Origin: Blastomyces gilchristii SLH14081
Lineage: Eukaryota; Ascomycota; Eurotiomycetes; Onygenales; Ajellomycetaceae
Length of the DNA stretch: 64,000 nucleotides
Reading direction: 5' to 3'
Assembly: GCF_000003855.2 (NCBI RefSeq)
Contig: NW_003101655.1
Location: 310,001-374,000, forward strand
Below, in pieces: positions 55,248-64,000 of the stretch (position 1 is its first letter; each line of letters opens with the position of its first letter). Under the pieces are notes generated by a model that worked only from the letters and a program-made list of their open reading frames with translations, was not told the DNA's origin and made no database searches. The position numbers and the translations under genes are program-made.

Positions 55248-56207
55248 ATGGCGGAGGCATACGCTCAAGGGCCCGCGAGCTGGCAAGGTAAGTCCCTCGT
55301 ATCCCTGGTTGCGGTGGCACTCGAATCCACACGAAGCCGATGCATATATGTTCACTTCATAGCCTTGGAAACTGACCTCCGTTTGCTTCGATTAGACTTT
55401 TACGATCGGTATGTCGATCGAATCAACCCCCGGGAGGGCTTTCGTTACCCCTTTGTCTTCACCGTCTTACGGGGCAGCATCGTCCATTGCAAGAAAGCTA
55501 ATATCCCATATCCATCTGTAGACTAAAGCAGTACCAGGGAATCGACAAGGCGGCTATTTACAGCATAGAGACCATGTCGCCCTGTGCCGCCACTCCGGGG
55601 TTCACTGTATGCAAAGATTCCATATCAACTCTCCCACGCTCCCATTTAACTGGAGGGGAGGAAACGGCCAGCACCGGAAATAAATCAGCATCCCTTTTTT
55701 AAAATCATTCCAAATAGAGAAGAAGGCTAATTTACATACCAAAACCAGGCCTTGCCAAATGAGATCCCTTTCATCCTTAAGGCCTTTGAGAATACCAACG
55801 GTGATGAGCCCAAGGAAGTGGAAACGAATGGATTCTCGTTCGCTGGAGAGAAATACTTCTTCGTGAGAGCAGAGACGGACCCAGATTGCCTCATCGGCCG
55901 GAAGGTTGTTCCCACACCTCATTTTCATTTCTGTTCTATCTAGGACTATCACGGGCGTCTTAACAAGTATCCCATATTATACCAAGGGACGAATGCTAAC
56001 TCGTGCGACCCTTCGCCTTGTTTTTCTCACAAATAGCTCAGAGAAGGAATCGTCATCTGCAAAACCTTGACCACTCTCTTCATCGCGCACCAGCCACCCG
56101 ATATCCCCATCTTCCAAGTCAACGAACATGTCAAAAGCTGGGCTACTTATCTAATCAGGTCGGAGGTCGCTCAGGAGGAGGCTAGGAAGGGTCAGGGGGG
56201 CGCTTAG
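55248..56207 (+). CDS. Profilin
   Basis: Five exons: 55248-55287, 55396-55408, 55522-55606, 55749-55904 and 56037-56207, giving 154 residues. The joined N-terminus is MAEAYAQGPASWQ-DFYDR-LKQYQGIDKAAIYSIE, followed by TPGFT-ALPNEIPFILKAFEN, then GEKYFFVRAETDPDCLIGRK and LREGIVICKTLTTLFIAHQ, ending near WATYLIRSEVAQ. This follows the order of a profilin: N-terminal Trp helix, KAAI strand, PGFT turn, GxKYF strand, EGIVxxKT strand, final helix. Profilin binds G-actin and poly-proline and feeds formins at sites of polar growth. It is somewhat longer than usual (about 130), with extra residues at both ends. The 13-nt second exon carries only the DFYDR codons and would be missed by most gene finders. 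Sequence identity to textbook profilins looks modest. Confidence 0.8.
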
Positions 56208-57155
56208 AACGCTAAGCAGGATTAAGATAACGTATGACCGGTTTACCATAAGCGATGGGAGAGTGGAATTGAGCAATCCCAGGAAGTGAAGGCATGGAAA
56301 CAAACCAAACAAATTAAACAAACAAATGGACAAACCAATACATAACTAGTTAACTAATTATGTTGTCCATTGTTATGACTAGATACAAGTCAAATGAAGT
56401 GATTTGAGCATTTTCCTTTGCAATTCTTTGTTCTTTTCTTTCTTTCAAATTGTACCCCCTACACCTCCCCCCTGTTCATGTTGGATGTGCTGGAATATTG
56501 TATGAGGCTGGTTATAGTTAGTTAACCTATGCCCTGTTATCTAGGCTACCTTAAACATAGGAACTCATCTAAGTTATATAATATATTCAATATCTAAAAG
56601 ATGGATTTTGGTTCAATCAATTTCAAAATTCCTTCTATTTTTAGACAACCTGCATTTATGCCCAACTTCAATGTTAATACCTATCATCAGCTAAAACACT
56701 GTAGCATTCATTTCTTGATCTAGGTAGTTAGTTGGGTTCCTTAGGAATATTATTTTCTGAGCGTCTATGCCTCGCTAGTATAGAAGTGGCAGCCGACATT
56801 ACAGCACATTCATGGAATGGCATCGCGTAGTTCAGCACTCCCCGCCTACTATGAATAAGAGCTACAAGTCTAGTAGAAATGGTGAAAACGACTCCGTTAG
56901 TTATATATGGTACGAGGAGGCCAAGAGGGGCATCTTTAAATACCACAGGTCATCAACTCAAATCTTTTTTTCTCCCGCGAAGCCCTTGAAGTCCAACAAG
57001 TCGCAATGATTGCGCTAATCTGCGCATTTAATAGGCGGTAGATAGATTTGCCTGTATAGCCAGCGGCACAGCAGCAACTCCATATCACGCTCTTATTTCT
57101 GCCTCCATTAATTGTCCCACCCTTCCTTGAATAAGTCACATTTCATACCCATGGC
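56208..57155. other. Intergenic region downstream of profilin
   Basis: About 950 bp, AT-leaning, with a TAACTAGTTAACTAATTA stretch at 56343-56360. Presumably the profilin 3' UTR followed by spacer; no supported gene. Confidence 0.5.
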
Positions 57156-58334
57156 ATGGCTGTCTACATTGTCCTGCCAACCCTCGACGAGCTCGCTCGA
57201 ATCGTTGGAAATGACCCCACCCCCAAAGACTCAGTGAAGGCAATGAAACGGCCTCTGGGATACTCAACTACTACTACTTCCCGACGCCGGACGGTTACGT
57301 AGTTGCAGCATAGCAAAGGCGAAAGGGGAACGTGACCGCCTTTTGCCAATTTTTTTTTCGCCTCCAGTGCCGATTCCCTGGGCATCATGCACTTGCCCAC
57401 CTAAAACCTACTAGTTATGATGATGGTGATGATGACGGTGCTATAAGCACCTCGTTGGCGCATGCAAGCCTAACCTTACCCTGGCGCTGCCCGCGGCTTG
57501 CTGGGCGATTCGATTCAAAGGCTGATCTTCAGGTTTTTACACATATACCAAGCCTGCACGACTTGTCCCGTGGAGCTATACCTGTATTGCTGTAATCAAT
57601 GGATTTGGTGATATTGGCTGTGTGGTGTCTCAAAAACCGATGTGAACCATATTCCCACAGCAGAACAGCAGAACAGCACGATGCACAAGGCAATGCGTGC
57701 CTGCTCAGGGCCGGAGCAATTAGAATTTCAATATAGATGGCTCCGTTCACAGCGGCCTCGAGCACCCCTGCAGCTGATTATGCGGCATTCCGAACCTGAC
57801 CTCCGATGTCTGCTTGCTCATGGGCTTCTTCACCGTTATCAGCAGGGAAATTTCGGCGTCTGTTGGATCGGTACGGTACGTTGGTTGTTAGCGGATGGTG
57901 CCGAGGTCCATTTGTCTGCCCACTAACTATGCCCGCTGCGGCAGTTAACTAGTAACTAGCTAACTAACTACCGTTGCCGCCCGCTTAAGCTACGCGCGCT
58001 TACTCCGAAACTTCGAAAGGAACGTAGTAGGACCTCTTGTGTTTAGTGATGCTAGTATTTATCTACATCCGTTTCTTTTCTTGTTCTGTCAGTGCGAGTT
58101 CTGTTTCCGGCTGGGGAACACAATATGCCTATTGATCGCACAGCATTCCGGAATGTCCACTTCTTCGACGCGTCGACAGGTCAACCCTTTGGCGGATGCT
58201 ACCAAGCGGGCTCATTGACCGAACAGAATATTCTCTGGATCCTTGAAAATATCCTGCTTGTTTCTGAAGCTCCCTGGACCATCCAATGCAGACGCTCTGG
58301 TCGTATAATCGCTTCTACAAATAATACCCTCTAG
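57156..58334 (+). pseudogene. Fragments of a gene resembling fungal HNH-family proteins
   Basis: Two coding-like pieces in the same direction. The first starts at ATG 57156: MAVYIVLPTLDELARIVGND, then PTPKDSVKAM. The second follows a good acceptor (TTCTGTCAG) at 58092: RVLFPAGEHNMPIDRTAFRN and onward through FFDASTGQPFGGCYQAGSLT, ending at TAG 58332-58334 after IASTNNTL. From memory these pieces resemble the N-terminal part of fungal proteins that end in an HNH nuclease domain, but no HNH motif follows here. The 860 bp between the pieces is far longer than any other intron in the window, so the gene is probably interrupted or eroded. A longer frame in between (57642-57926) shows no likeness. 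Family naming is tentative. Confidence 0.35.
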
Positions 58335-58733
58335 GCTCTTCTTACGCAGAGCGTCCGATTTTTTATACTGAATTATACCTTATCATGTTACAAATGCCGC
58401 AAAGATGTAGTTGATCATGTGGCCAAAGGTGGCTTTCTCGTTCCTTGTGTCTTCTTATATGTACAGTGTGATGATGACATTGAAGATATAGTGATATATA
58501 ACGTATCCATCCGCCGGCTTCACAATAGAATTTACGAGACAGATATAAATAACTATGAAAATAGACGGAGAAAAGTATGAAGAAAAATAGCAAGATTAAG
58601 AAGAAAGGAAACAGGGGACATATATAAAAGGATATCACGTACTCCCTCCCGTTTCCTCTCCGGTTCCTTCCAGTATCAAACATGACCCATAACAGCACCC
58701 CAAAACGTATCAATTAATATTAATCAACCAAAA
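58335..58733. other. Spacer before the GOT1 3' end
   Basis: About 400 bp, AT-leaning; probably includes the GOT1 3' UTR. Nothing else seen. Confidence 0.5.
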
Positions 58734-59739
58734 TCAAACCGGCAACTCCCCACCCCCGCCCCTCCTCCCGCCCGCCGTCCCGATAAACACCAATACCCTT
58801 TTCAACGACGGTCCCACCACCGGGACAGACCCCACAAACCCACTCAAGGTAACCAAAAAGTCCCCAAATAGCACGAAGAGACCGTACAGCTCGACGCAGA
58901 AGCCGATCAGCGGCCAACGGAAGAGGATTAGAAGGATTCCTAGCGCGAAGGTTATGGTTCCTGTGATCTTTTGGCGGCGGGCAAAGAAGGAGAGGGTTTT
59001 GGAAGGGCCGAGGATAAGGGGGAGGCCGATTAGGAAGAGGATCTGTTGGGGTTGGTTAGAAGTGCTGCTGGAGGTACGTAGGTATGTTTTGTTCTTCTAA
59101 TCTTTGGAAATGGGACAGTAGAGAGAGCGGTACTTACGTTTCCCATTGCCAGGCTGAAAGAGTCAATAGTTAGTGATGGTTTTCAATTCTGTAGGTACGT
59201 GCGTATGGGAAAGGGGACATACAGTGACCGATCAAAAAACATCATAATGCCCAAAAAGAGGAATAATGCCCCTACATATATAAAATCGATCAGAGACAAT
59301 AGGTCAAACGCTAGCCTCCAGCTTTTCACTTCGTGTTTCGCTGCGAATGCGAAAAATCCATAACGGATCTACAGCCGCCAATTGCCAATCGCAAGGGACG
59401 GCGAGCGCAGGGCAACGGGGGAGGTTGTAGATATGCCTCACATACCGCCAGAACAAAACACAACCCCGAACTCTGTTAAAAAGGTATTATGTTAGCAATG
59501 TGTAGCGCATGCGATTTTTCCAGACCTGCAAAGTGGAGAACAAAATCTGCCCTGCTGCGGAACACAATGGGCCCAGCATCCGCGGGCGCATATTGCAAGC
59601 ACATGTTTTTAAATTCGCAGCTCCCTCTACAAGCATCATATTATGCACCTCCGAATCTTACAAACGTATGTCCAAGGAATACAGCGATTTAACAACAAGT
59701 GTACTCACTCTGTATATCTGATAACCACATTGTCGGCAT
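58734..59739 (-). CDS. GOT1: Golgi vesicle transport protein Got1
   Basis: Five exons on the minus strand: 59739-59709, 59472-59446, 59271-59223, 59153-59138 and 59042-58734, giving 143 residues. All joins have GT-AG ends and add up in frame. Got1 is a small membrane protein of ER-derived COPII vesicles and the Golgi. The joined sequence starts MPTMWLSDIQKFGVVFCSGG and continues ALFLFLGIMMFFDRSLLAMG, NILFLIGLPLILGPSKTLSF, FARRQKITGTITFALGILLI and LFRWPLIGFCVELYGLFVLF, matching the four-span Got1/Sft2 layout. The C-terminal tail is Gly/Arg-rich (GRRGGGGELPV). Two tiny exons of 27 and 16 nt encode FGVVFCSG and LAMGN. MPT precedes the usual MWLSD start, so the first or second Met could be used. 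Confidence 0.93.
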
Positions 59740-61187
59740 CTTGACGGTCTATAATTCTTATTTCTCTCCAACCCGCGGGGGGTTGTCCTGTTTCTTTCCC
59801 CGCTGGGCGCGAGTACTGTGCTCTTACGCTACGGTGTATTCCCAGCTACTCTCCTTCCGGCGCTCGAAACCCTTGAGCTAGTGCTGGTAATGTATGGCAC
59901 GACGAAGCGCGGGCGAGTATGGCAGGATATGGAGGTTGTCAGGATTGGGCTCGAGGCCTATCGGACTAGGGATGTTCAGGGGATATCTCGTTCCGCGCAG
60001 ACGTAGATCGGTAGGCAGCTGGGTAGTAGTAGAGATCTTTGGGAAGTATCTGGATGAGATTGGCAGAAATAAGCGGGCAACGCATCGGGAAGTGTATAAT
60101 ATTCACTGCAATTGAATAGGAGAGGGACACGGGGGTTGTCTGTAGAAAGCATACATAACTGTAGGTTATTTTTGAAATAATCTTGCTTTACTTCTATTTT
60201 ATCTTTTGGCTTTCTGGGGAGAGGATCCCAGACGCGCGGCTGGCAGCGCCGCTAAATGAACTAGAATATTTGCTGGAAACTGATTGGCTGTGGATTGCTG
60301 AATACCCGCCCGCCTAAACTAAGCTAACCGCGCCAAAATAAAACCAAACATGTTCCACCAACTTCAATTTTCATTTCCTCGTCTCTTTTTATTTTATTTT
60401 TTTCCTCCAACTGGGCTAAACGACAACCACAGCCACTGTCTGGAAGAATTGATTATGAAAAGGAACATATGCCAATGGACCTGTCCGACTCCTTAAGGTA
60501 AACATTCACTATGTTCACGTTTTATCGTTTAGAAACTAGCAGACAACCCCCATCATGTTCTGAGCGAAAATACGTGATTGGAACACCCGTTGCATCTAGG
60601 CAATAGAATGCCCGCTTCTGTACACTTTCCTCGATTTAAACCCATGTGCCCCATGTTTGTATAGCACCTGCAGACTCATCGCTATCCCGCCTCATGCTTG
60701 CCCAATACATCCTCAATCTTCATCCCCATCCCATCCCGATCCCCAAGCCGCTACGACCACAGTTGCTCCTATGCCACTGTAACTGCCATCCCCCATGGGA
60801 TAGCGGTAACGCGTCGGATTTTCTGCATGTACTATCATTGATATATTGCAGGCGGAGATCAAAAATAAAGGTCACGATTAAGCCGGAGCATCACTATTGA
60901 ACCCCGTCTCGAAAGGGGTGGGGTGGGCTGCGTGAGGCTTGACTTTGTTGGTCTGACATTTCTTTGTCTGTTCGGATTTTTTCGTGACTGTGGGGTTCAA
61001 TTGCCCTCTCTCTCTCTATATATGTATAGAAGTCAATATCAATATAAGCTAGAATAATCAGATATTCGCATGTCTCGCGAAGTAAAATATTAGTCAACAC
61101 GTACCTTTGGGCCCATCCACATATAGATCGCAGAGTCATCGTCATTCAAATATCGAAAAATCTTCATGAATAGCAAAAACAAACCTT
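59740..61187. promoter_or_regulatory. Intergenic region GOT1 promoter / IES6 3' side
   Basis: About 1.45 kb. The GOT1 promoter should lie on the left. A TC/TA run (CTCTCTCTCTATATATG) is at 61008-61024. Open frames are short and without support. Confidence 0.5.
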
Positions 61188-61832
61188 CTACTTCAACACA
61201 ACATGCGCCCCGCGAACCTCCAGATAACTCTCCGCAACCCCCTGTCCCAACGTCCTCACAACCGCAAACACCTCTTTATCATGATATCGCAGCCGCGTCT
61301 TAGGATCCGTATATGGTGCGGGCAAGCCTGTGATGTCGCAGTATCTCTTCTGCGAAGATGGGTGCAAAGAAGGCGCAGATTCGATGTTCGTGTAAGTTAC
61401 TGCTGGACCCATCCCATTTGCCATTCCACTTCCCATTTGGGCTAGAGAGCGGAAGTTCTTCTCCAGCACCAGGGTTGAGAGGCTCTGGGCCGCCTGGGCG
61501 ATGTTGGGTGGTCGCGAGGCCGCGCCTGCACCTGTTCCAGCGGCTGGTGTCATGGGGGTGCCGTCACCGGTTCCATTCTCCGTTGCAGGGGTTGCGGTGA
61601 CGGGAGTGCTAGACACGGGGGCGAATGGGGTGGAGGCGCCGGAATTGTTTTGGCTGGCAAGAACGGAGGCTTCCTTGCGCGATGTTTCAGAGAGGATTTG
61701 CTTTACATTTTTGTTGCGGCGAGCGGAGGGTTTCCAGTGCGGGTTGCGGAAAGGGCGTGGGAAGCGGCCCATATCGAGCTGGTCAAGGAGTTTTTGGTGG
61801 GAGTCATCCGTGGCGGTGGAGACGGGGGGCAT
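61188..61832 (-). CDS. IES6: INO80 complex subunit Ies6 (YL1 C-terminal domain)
   Basis: Single exon, 214 residues. Ies6 pairs with Arp5 in the INO80 chromatin remodeler and is needed for nucleosome sliding. The N-terminal part has the basic block FPRPFRNPHWKPSARRNKN followed by VKQILSETSRKE. A Thr/Pro/Gly-rich linker (TPATENGTGDGTPMTPAAG) comes next. The C-terminal YL1_C domain reads SSQKRYCDITGLPAPYTDPK, then TRLRYHDKEVF. The protein ends shortly after a conserved LEVRGAHVVLK-type tail. Length and order are typical of filamentous fungal Ies6. The neighbour across a 329-bp shared promoter is DAD4, and its partner gene ARP5 starts 1.6 kb away. Confidence 0.92.
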   Translation of the reverse strand: MPPVSTATDDSHQKLLDQLDMGRFPRPFRNPHWKPSARRNKNVKQILSETSRKEASVLASQNNSGASTPFAPVSSTPVTATPATENGTGDGTPMTPAAGTGAGAASRPPNIAQAAQSLSTLVLEKNFRSLAQMGSGMANGMGPAVTYTNIESAPSLHPSSQKRYCDITGLPAPYTDPKTRLRYHDKEVFAVVRTLGQGVAESYLEVRGAHVVLK

Positions 61833-62161
61833 GATTGTAGATGAGGATTGAAAAGTATGGACTTGGATAGAGTGGTAAAACAGCGTTATATCGTGGAAAG
61901 AATTGAAGATTAGAATGAAGATGAAAGATGAAAGAAAGAGAGGTTATGAGAGAGCTTAGATAAATAGATTGGATGTTTGTCAAGGTTGCAAACATCTGCT
62001 TCTATCAAACAATCAAACCATCAACAGTTCAAGACAGACCAGCAAAGGGAGGAGAGAATCGAGACAGCAAATTACAGAATAAGGGACAGCTATATCATTT
62101 TAGTTAATCGCTCTCTCTTTTGGCTAGAGGACCACCCTCCTCTAACAAAACCACAGCAACC
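61833..62161. promoter_or_regulatory. Bidirectional promoter, IES6 / DAD4
   Basis: 329 bp between two divergent start codons. Purine-rich on the plus strand near IES6 (AAGATGAAAGATGAAAGAAAGAGAG); no other element recognised. Confidence 0.55.
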
Positions 62162-62728
62162 ATGGTACAGTAGATAACCCCTTCTGCCCAGTATCTAATT
62201 ATATATACGCATCTACTAACTACTCTTCAGGAGAGCCCCCATGAACACCAGCAGAGCCTTCTCCTCTCTCGCATCATCACCAATGTTGTATGTTTCTATG
62301 TTACCTTCATACATTGCATGGTCTCCTCACAGGCAGGGCTGGCTGTATTGGTATACGCATAGATCCTAATAATAACATCCAAACTCCAGGAGAAACTCAA
62401 CGAAGCGATCATGGTATTGAATAAGAACCTTCAGGTCCGTATGTTCATAAAATACCCGTCTTTAACTGTGGGAAAGGATGGGACTAATGCTTGTGGTTGA
62501 GTAGGAGGTCAACGTGCAAAACATGAACGTCGAGCTAGTTGCGCAGATGTTTAAGAATTATCAGTCCAATGTGCTTTTCCATCTCGAAGGTGTGTGCATT
62601 GCCCCTTACGTTTTTGCACCCTGGAGGATGTTTAGAACTATGCTCGGTTGATTACTCCTCGCTCTGCTAATTAATTGTCTTCTGCGTGAACAGCCACGGA
62701 AGAGTTAAGGAACTTGCGGGCTGCTTAG
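62162..62728 (+). CDS. DAD4: DASH complex subunit Dad4
   Basis: Five coding exons: 62162-62164, 62231-62287, 62390-62434, 62505-62589 and 62694-62728, giving 74 residues. Dad4 is a small helical subunit of the DASH/Dam1 ring that couples kinetochores to spindle microtubules. The joined protein is [19 protein letters not shown], then [35 protein letters not shown] and a [13 protein letters not shown] end, matching Dad4 in length and sequence order. The first coding exon supplies only the ATG; the intron begins at the next base (GTACAG) and ends TTCAG before GAG AGC CCC. Without that join there is no suitable Met before ESPHEH. Same direction as ARP5 downstream. Confidence 0.92.
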
Positions 62729-62840
62729 TTGGATGGGCAGTATGAGTTTCTTTCATATTCTTCTGGTTTGGCTATTTATGGTGTATTACTTCTGAATGAA
62801 TTGATGGGCATCTAGAAATGCGGTAATGATTCAGGGAGAG

Positions 62841-62902
<62 letters not shown>

Positions 62903-63410
62903 CATTTTTTTCATTTCTGTTTAAATATTTAGTTGAATACACTGAATGCATCTAGTTCACACTGTTCACGTTCTGCGTGTATAGGCATAGTGATTTCCTG
63001 CGTGGGATATTTAAATTCGGGCGTAGAATGAATGTAGTATCCATTATAATGTCTCTATTTACTGAATAGGTAAATCATTGAAATATCAAAATTGATGTAT
63101 TTAGTTAGTTAGTATTTCAAAAGAGCGCCATTTTATTCCATAAATATTTCCTGTGGTGCGGCCGAAGAAGAAAGAAAACGCCGCCTCCCAGCTCCAAACC
63201 TTCGACTTCAACTTTATTGTCACTTATTCAACTTCATGTCGGCCACTTCAGCTGTTACCATTAAATCTAACTACTGCTAATTCAAAACCACTCCAGTTCA
63301 ATTCCTAACCATCCTATCTCAAACAATGCGCCCCCACCTCCCATCTCAAAGCTAACTTGAACTGCGCATGAGAGCTCCATCCTCCGCAAATCTCATTCTT
63401 CCCTGTCGCC
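62729..63410. promoter_or_regulatory. Intergenic region DAD4 / ARP5
   Basis: About 680 bp including a 57-nt T run, then AT-rich spacer and a more GC-balanced 200 bp leading into ARP5. No gene seen. Confidence 0.55.
62846..62902. repeat. T57 homopolymer
   Basis: Fifty-seven uninterrupted T, followed by CATTTTTTCATTT. It lies 118 bp after the DAD4 stop codon. Confidence 0.95.
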
Positions 63411-64000
63411 ATGACTATAATTTCTACCCGCGCCCTCGTCGCGCCTCGAGCGGCGGCTAACATTTCCCAAAAAAATGACCCAAAACCGCCTCCCAAGCTT
63501 TATCCTATCCAAGAGCCGCCGTTCAAGGGCTACATGCCTCCGCAGCCGGAGGGCTACGAACAGAGCCGGGAGACAGCGAGCTCCAGCGCCATCGTGATTG
63601 ACAACGGTATGCATATCTTGGTTTTTTATTCCCGTATGCACAATCTGGCTTGACCGCTTTACTTATATATACATGGTGTTTCTCTGCCTAGGCTCCTACC
63701 TCGTCAAGGCAGGCTGGTCCTTTGACAAATCCCCTCGGTTCATCATCCCGCCCGTCATGGCCAAGTACCGCGATCGCAAGGTTAACCGGACGTGTCACTT
63801 TGCGGGATATGATGCCTACGTCGATGCGACCACGCGCGGCCAGGTGCGGAATGCTTTCGACCCGGGAACAAATATCGTTGGCAACTGGGACGTCATGGAA
63901 GGCGTGCTGGATTATATATTCCTGAAGCTGGGGGTGGACGGGGCGAATGGCGGTGTTGATAGGCCAATTGTCCTGACAGAGCCTATTGCTAACCTGGGCT
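63411..64000 (+). CDS. ARP5: Actin-related protein 5 (INO80 complex), 3'-truncated by window edge
   Basis: Exons 63411-63606 and 63692->64000; about 168 residues are visible. Arp5 is an actin-fold subunit that forms a module with Ies6 in INO80. The N-terminus carries KLYPIQEPPFKGYMPPQPEG, typical of fungal Arp5, then AIVIDNG-SYLVKAGWSFDK, the actin-fold phosphate-1 loop, followed by SPRFIIPPVMAKYRDRKVNR, then NIVGNWDVMEGVLDYIF. PIVLTEPIANL is the actin-like strand where conventional actin reads LLTEAPLNP. The intron (GTATGC to GCCTAG) falls inside the IDNG motif. The rest of the gene lies right of the window. Confidence 0.93.

Overview
The window is nuclear DNA of a filamentous ascomycete. 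Genes carry short GT-AG introns (about 55-140 bp), and it encodes fungal-specific or typically fungal proteins: the DASH kinetochore subunit Dad4, a two-domain fungal phosphofructokinase, a Dfg5-type GH76 mannanase and NACHT-type NLRs. Protein flavour, AT-rich islands and gene spacing suggest Eurotiomycetes, most likely Onygenales (Ajellomycetaceae-like). That placement is inference from remembered homologs, not a search.

Layout. 0-13 kb: 3' part of a 2-oxoglutarate/Fe(II) oxygenase (+), an NmrA-like NAD(P)-binding protein (-), a MARVEL membrane protein (+), a GPI-type GH76 protein (-) and 6-phosphofructokinase (-). 13-18.4 kb: Mediator subunit MED17 (+), divergent from PFK, and an eight-exon IMP 5'-nucleotidase ISN1 (+). 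18.4-24.7 kb is a decayed accessory island: a broken unidentified gene (+), a heavily frameshifted nucleoside phosphorylase-NACHT-ankyrin NLR (-), and AT-rich sequence. 24.7-32.1 kb: NTE1 phospholipase (+) and lunapark LNP1 (-), convergent. 32.1-36.2 kb has no gene I can support and leads into an intact hydrolase-NACHT-beta-propeller NLR (+) at 36.2-41.3 kb. 42-49.5 kb: a Ykt6-like SNARE (-), divergent from the giant Ski2-like helicase SLH1 (+). 50-52.5 kb: a disordered protein of unknown function (-). 55-56.2 kb: profilin (+). 57-58.4 kb: fragments of a possible HNH-family gene. 58.7-64 kb: GOT1 (-), IES6 (-), DAD4 (+) and the 5' part of ARP5 (+).

Functionally most genes are housekeeping (glycolysis, transcription, vesicle traffic, actin, chromatin, kinetochore). 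Two points stand out. IES6 and ARP5, which form one module of the INO80 remodeler, lie within 1.6 kb of each other. The window also holds two NLR-like genes of different architecture, one intact and one a relic whose reading frame is broken by, among other lesions, a perfect 16-bp tandem duplication. No tRNA, rRNA, CRISPR or intact transposon was recognised. Exon joins were worked out by hand from splice signals, frame and family expectation.
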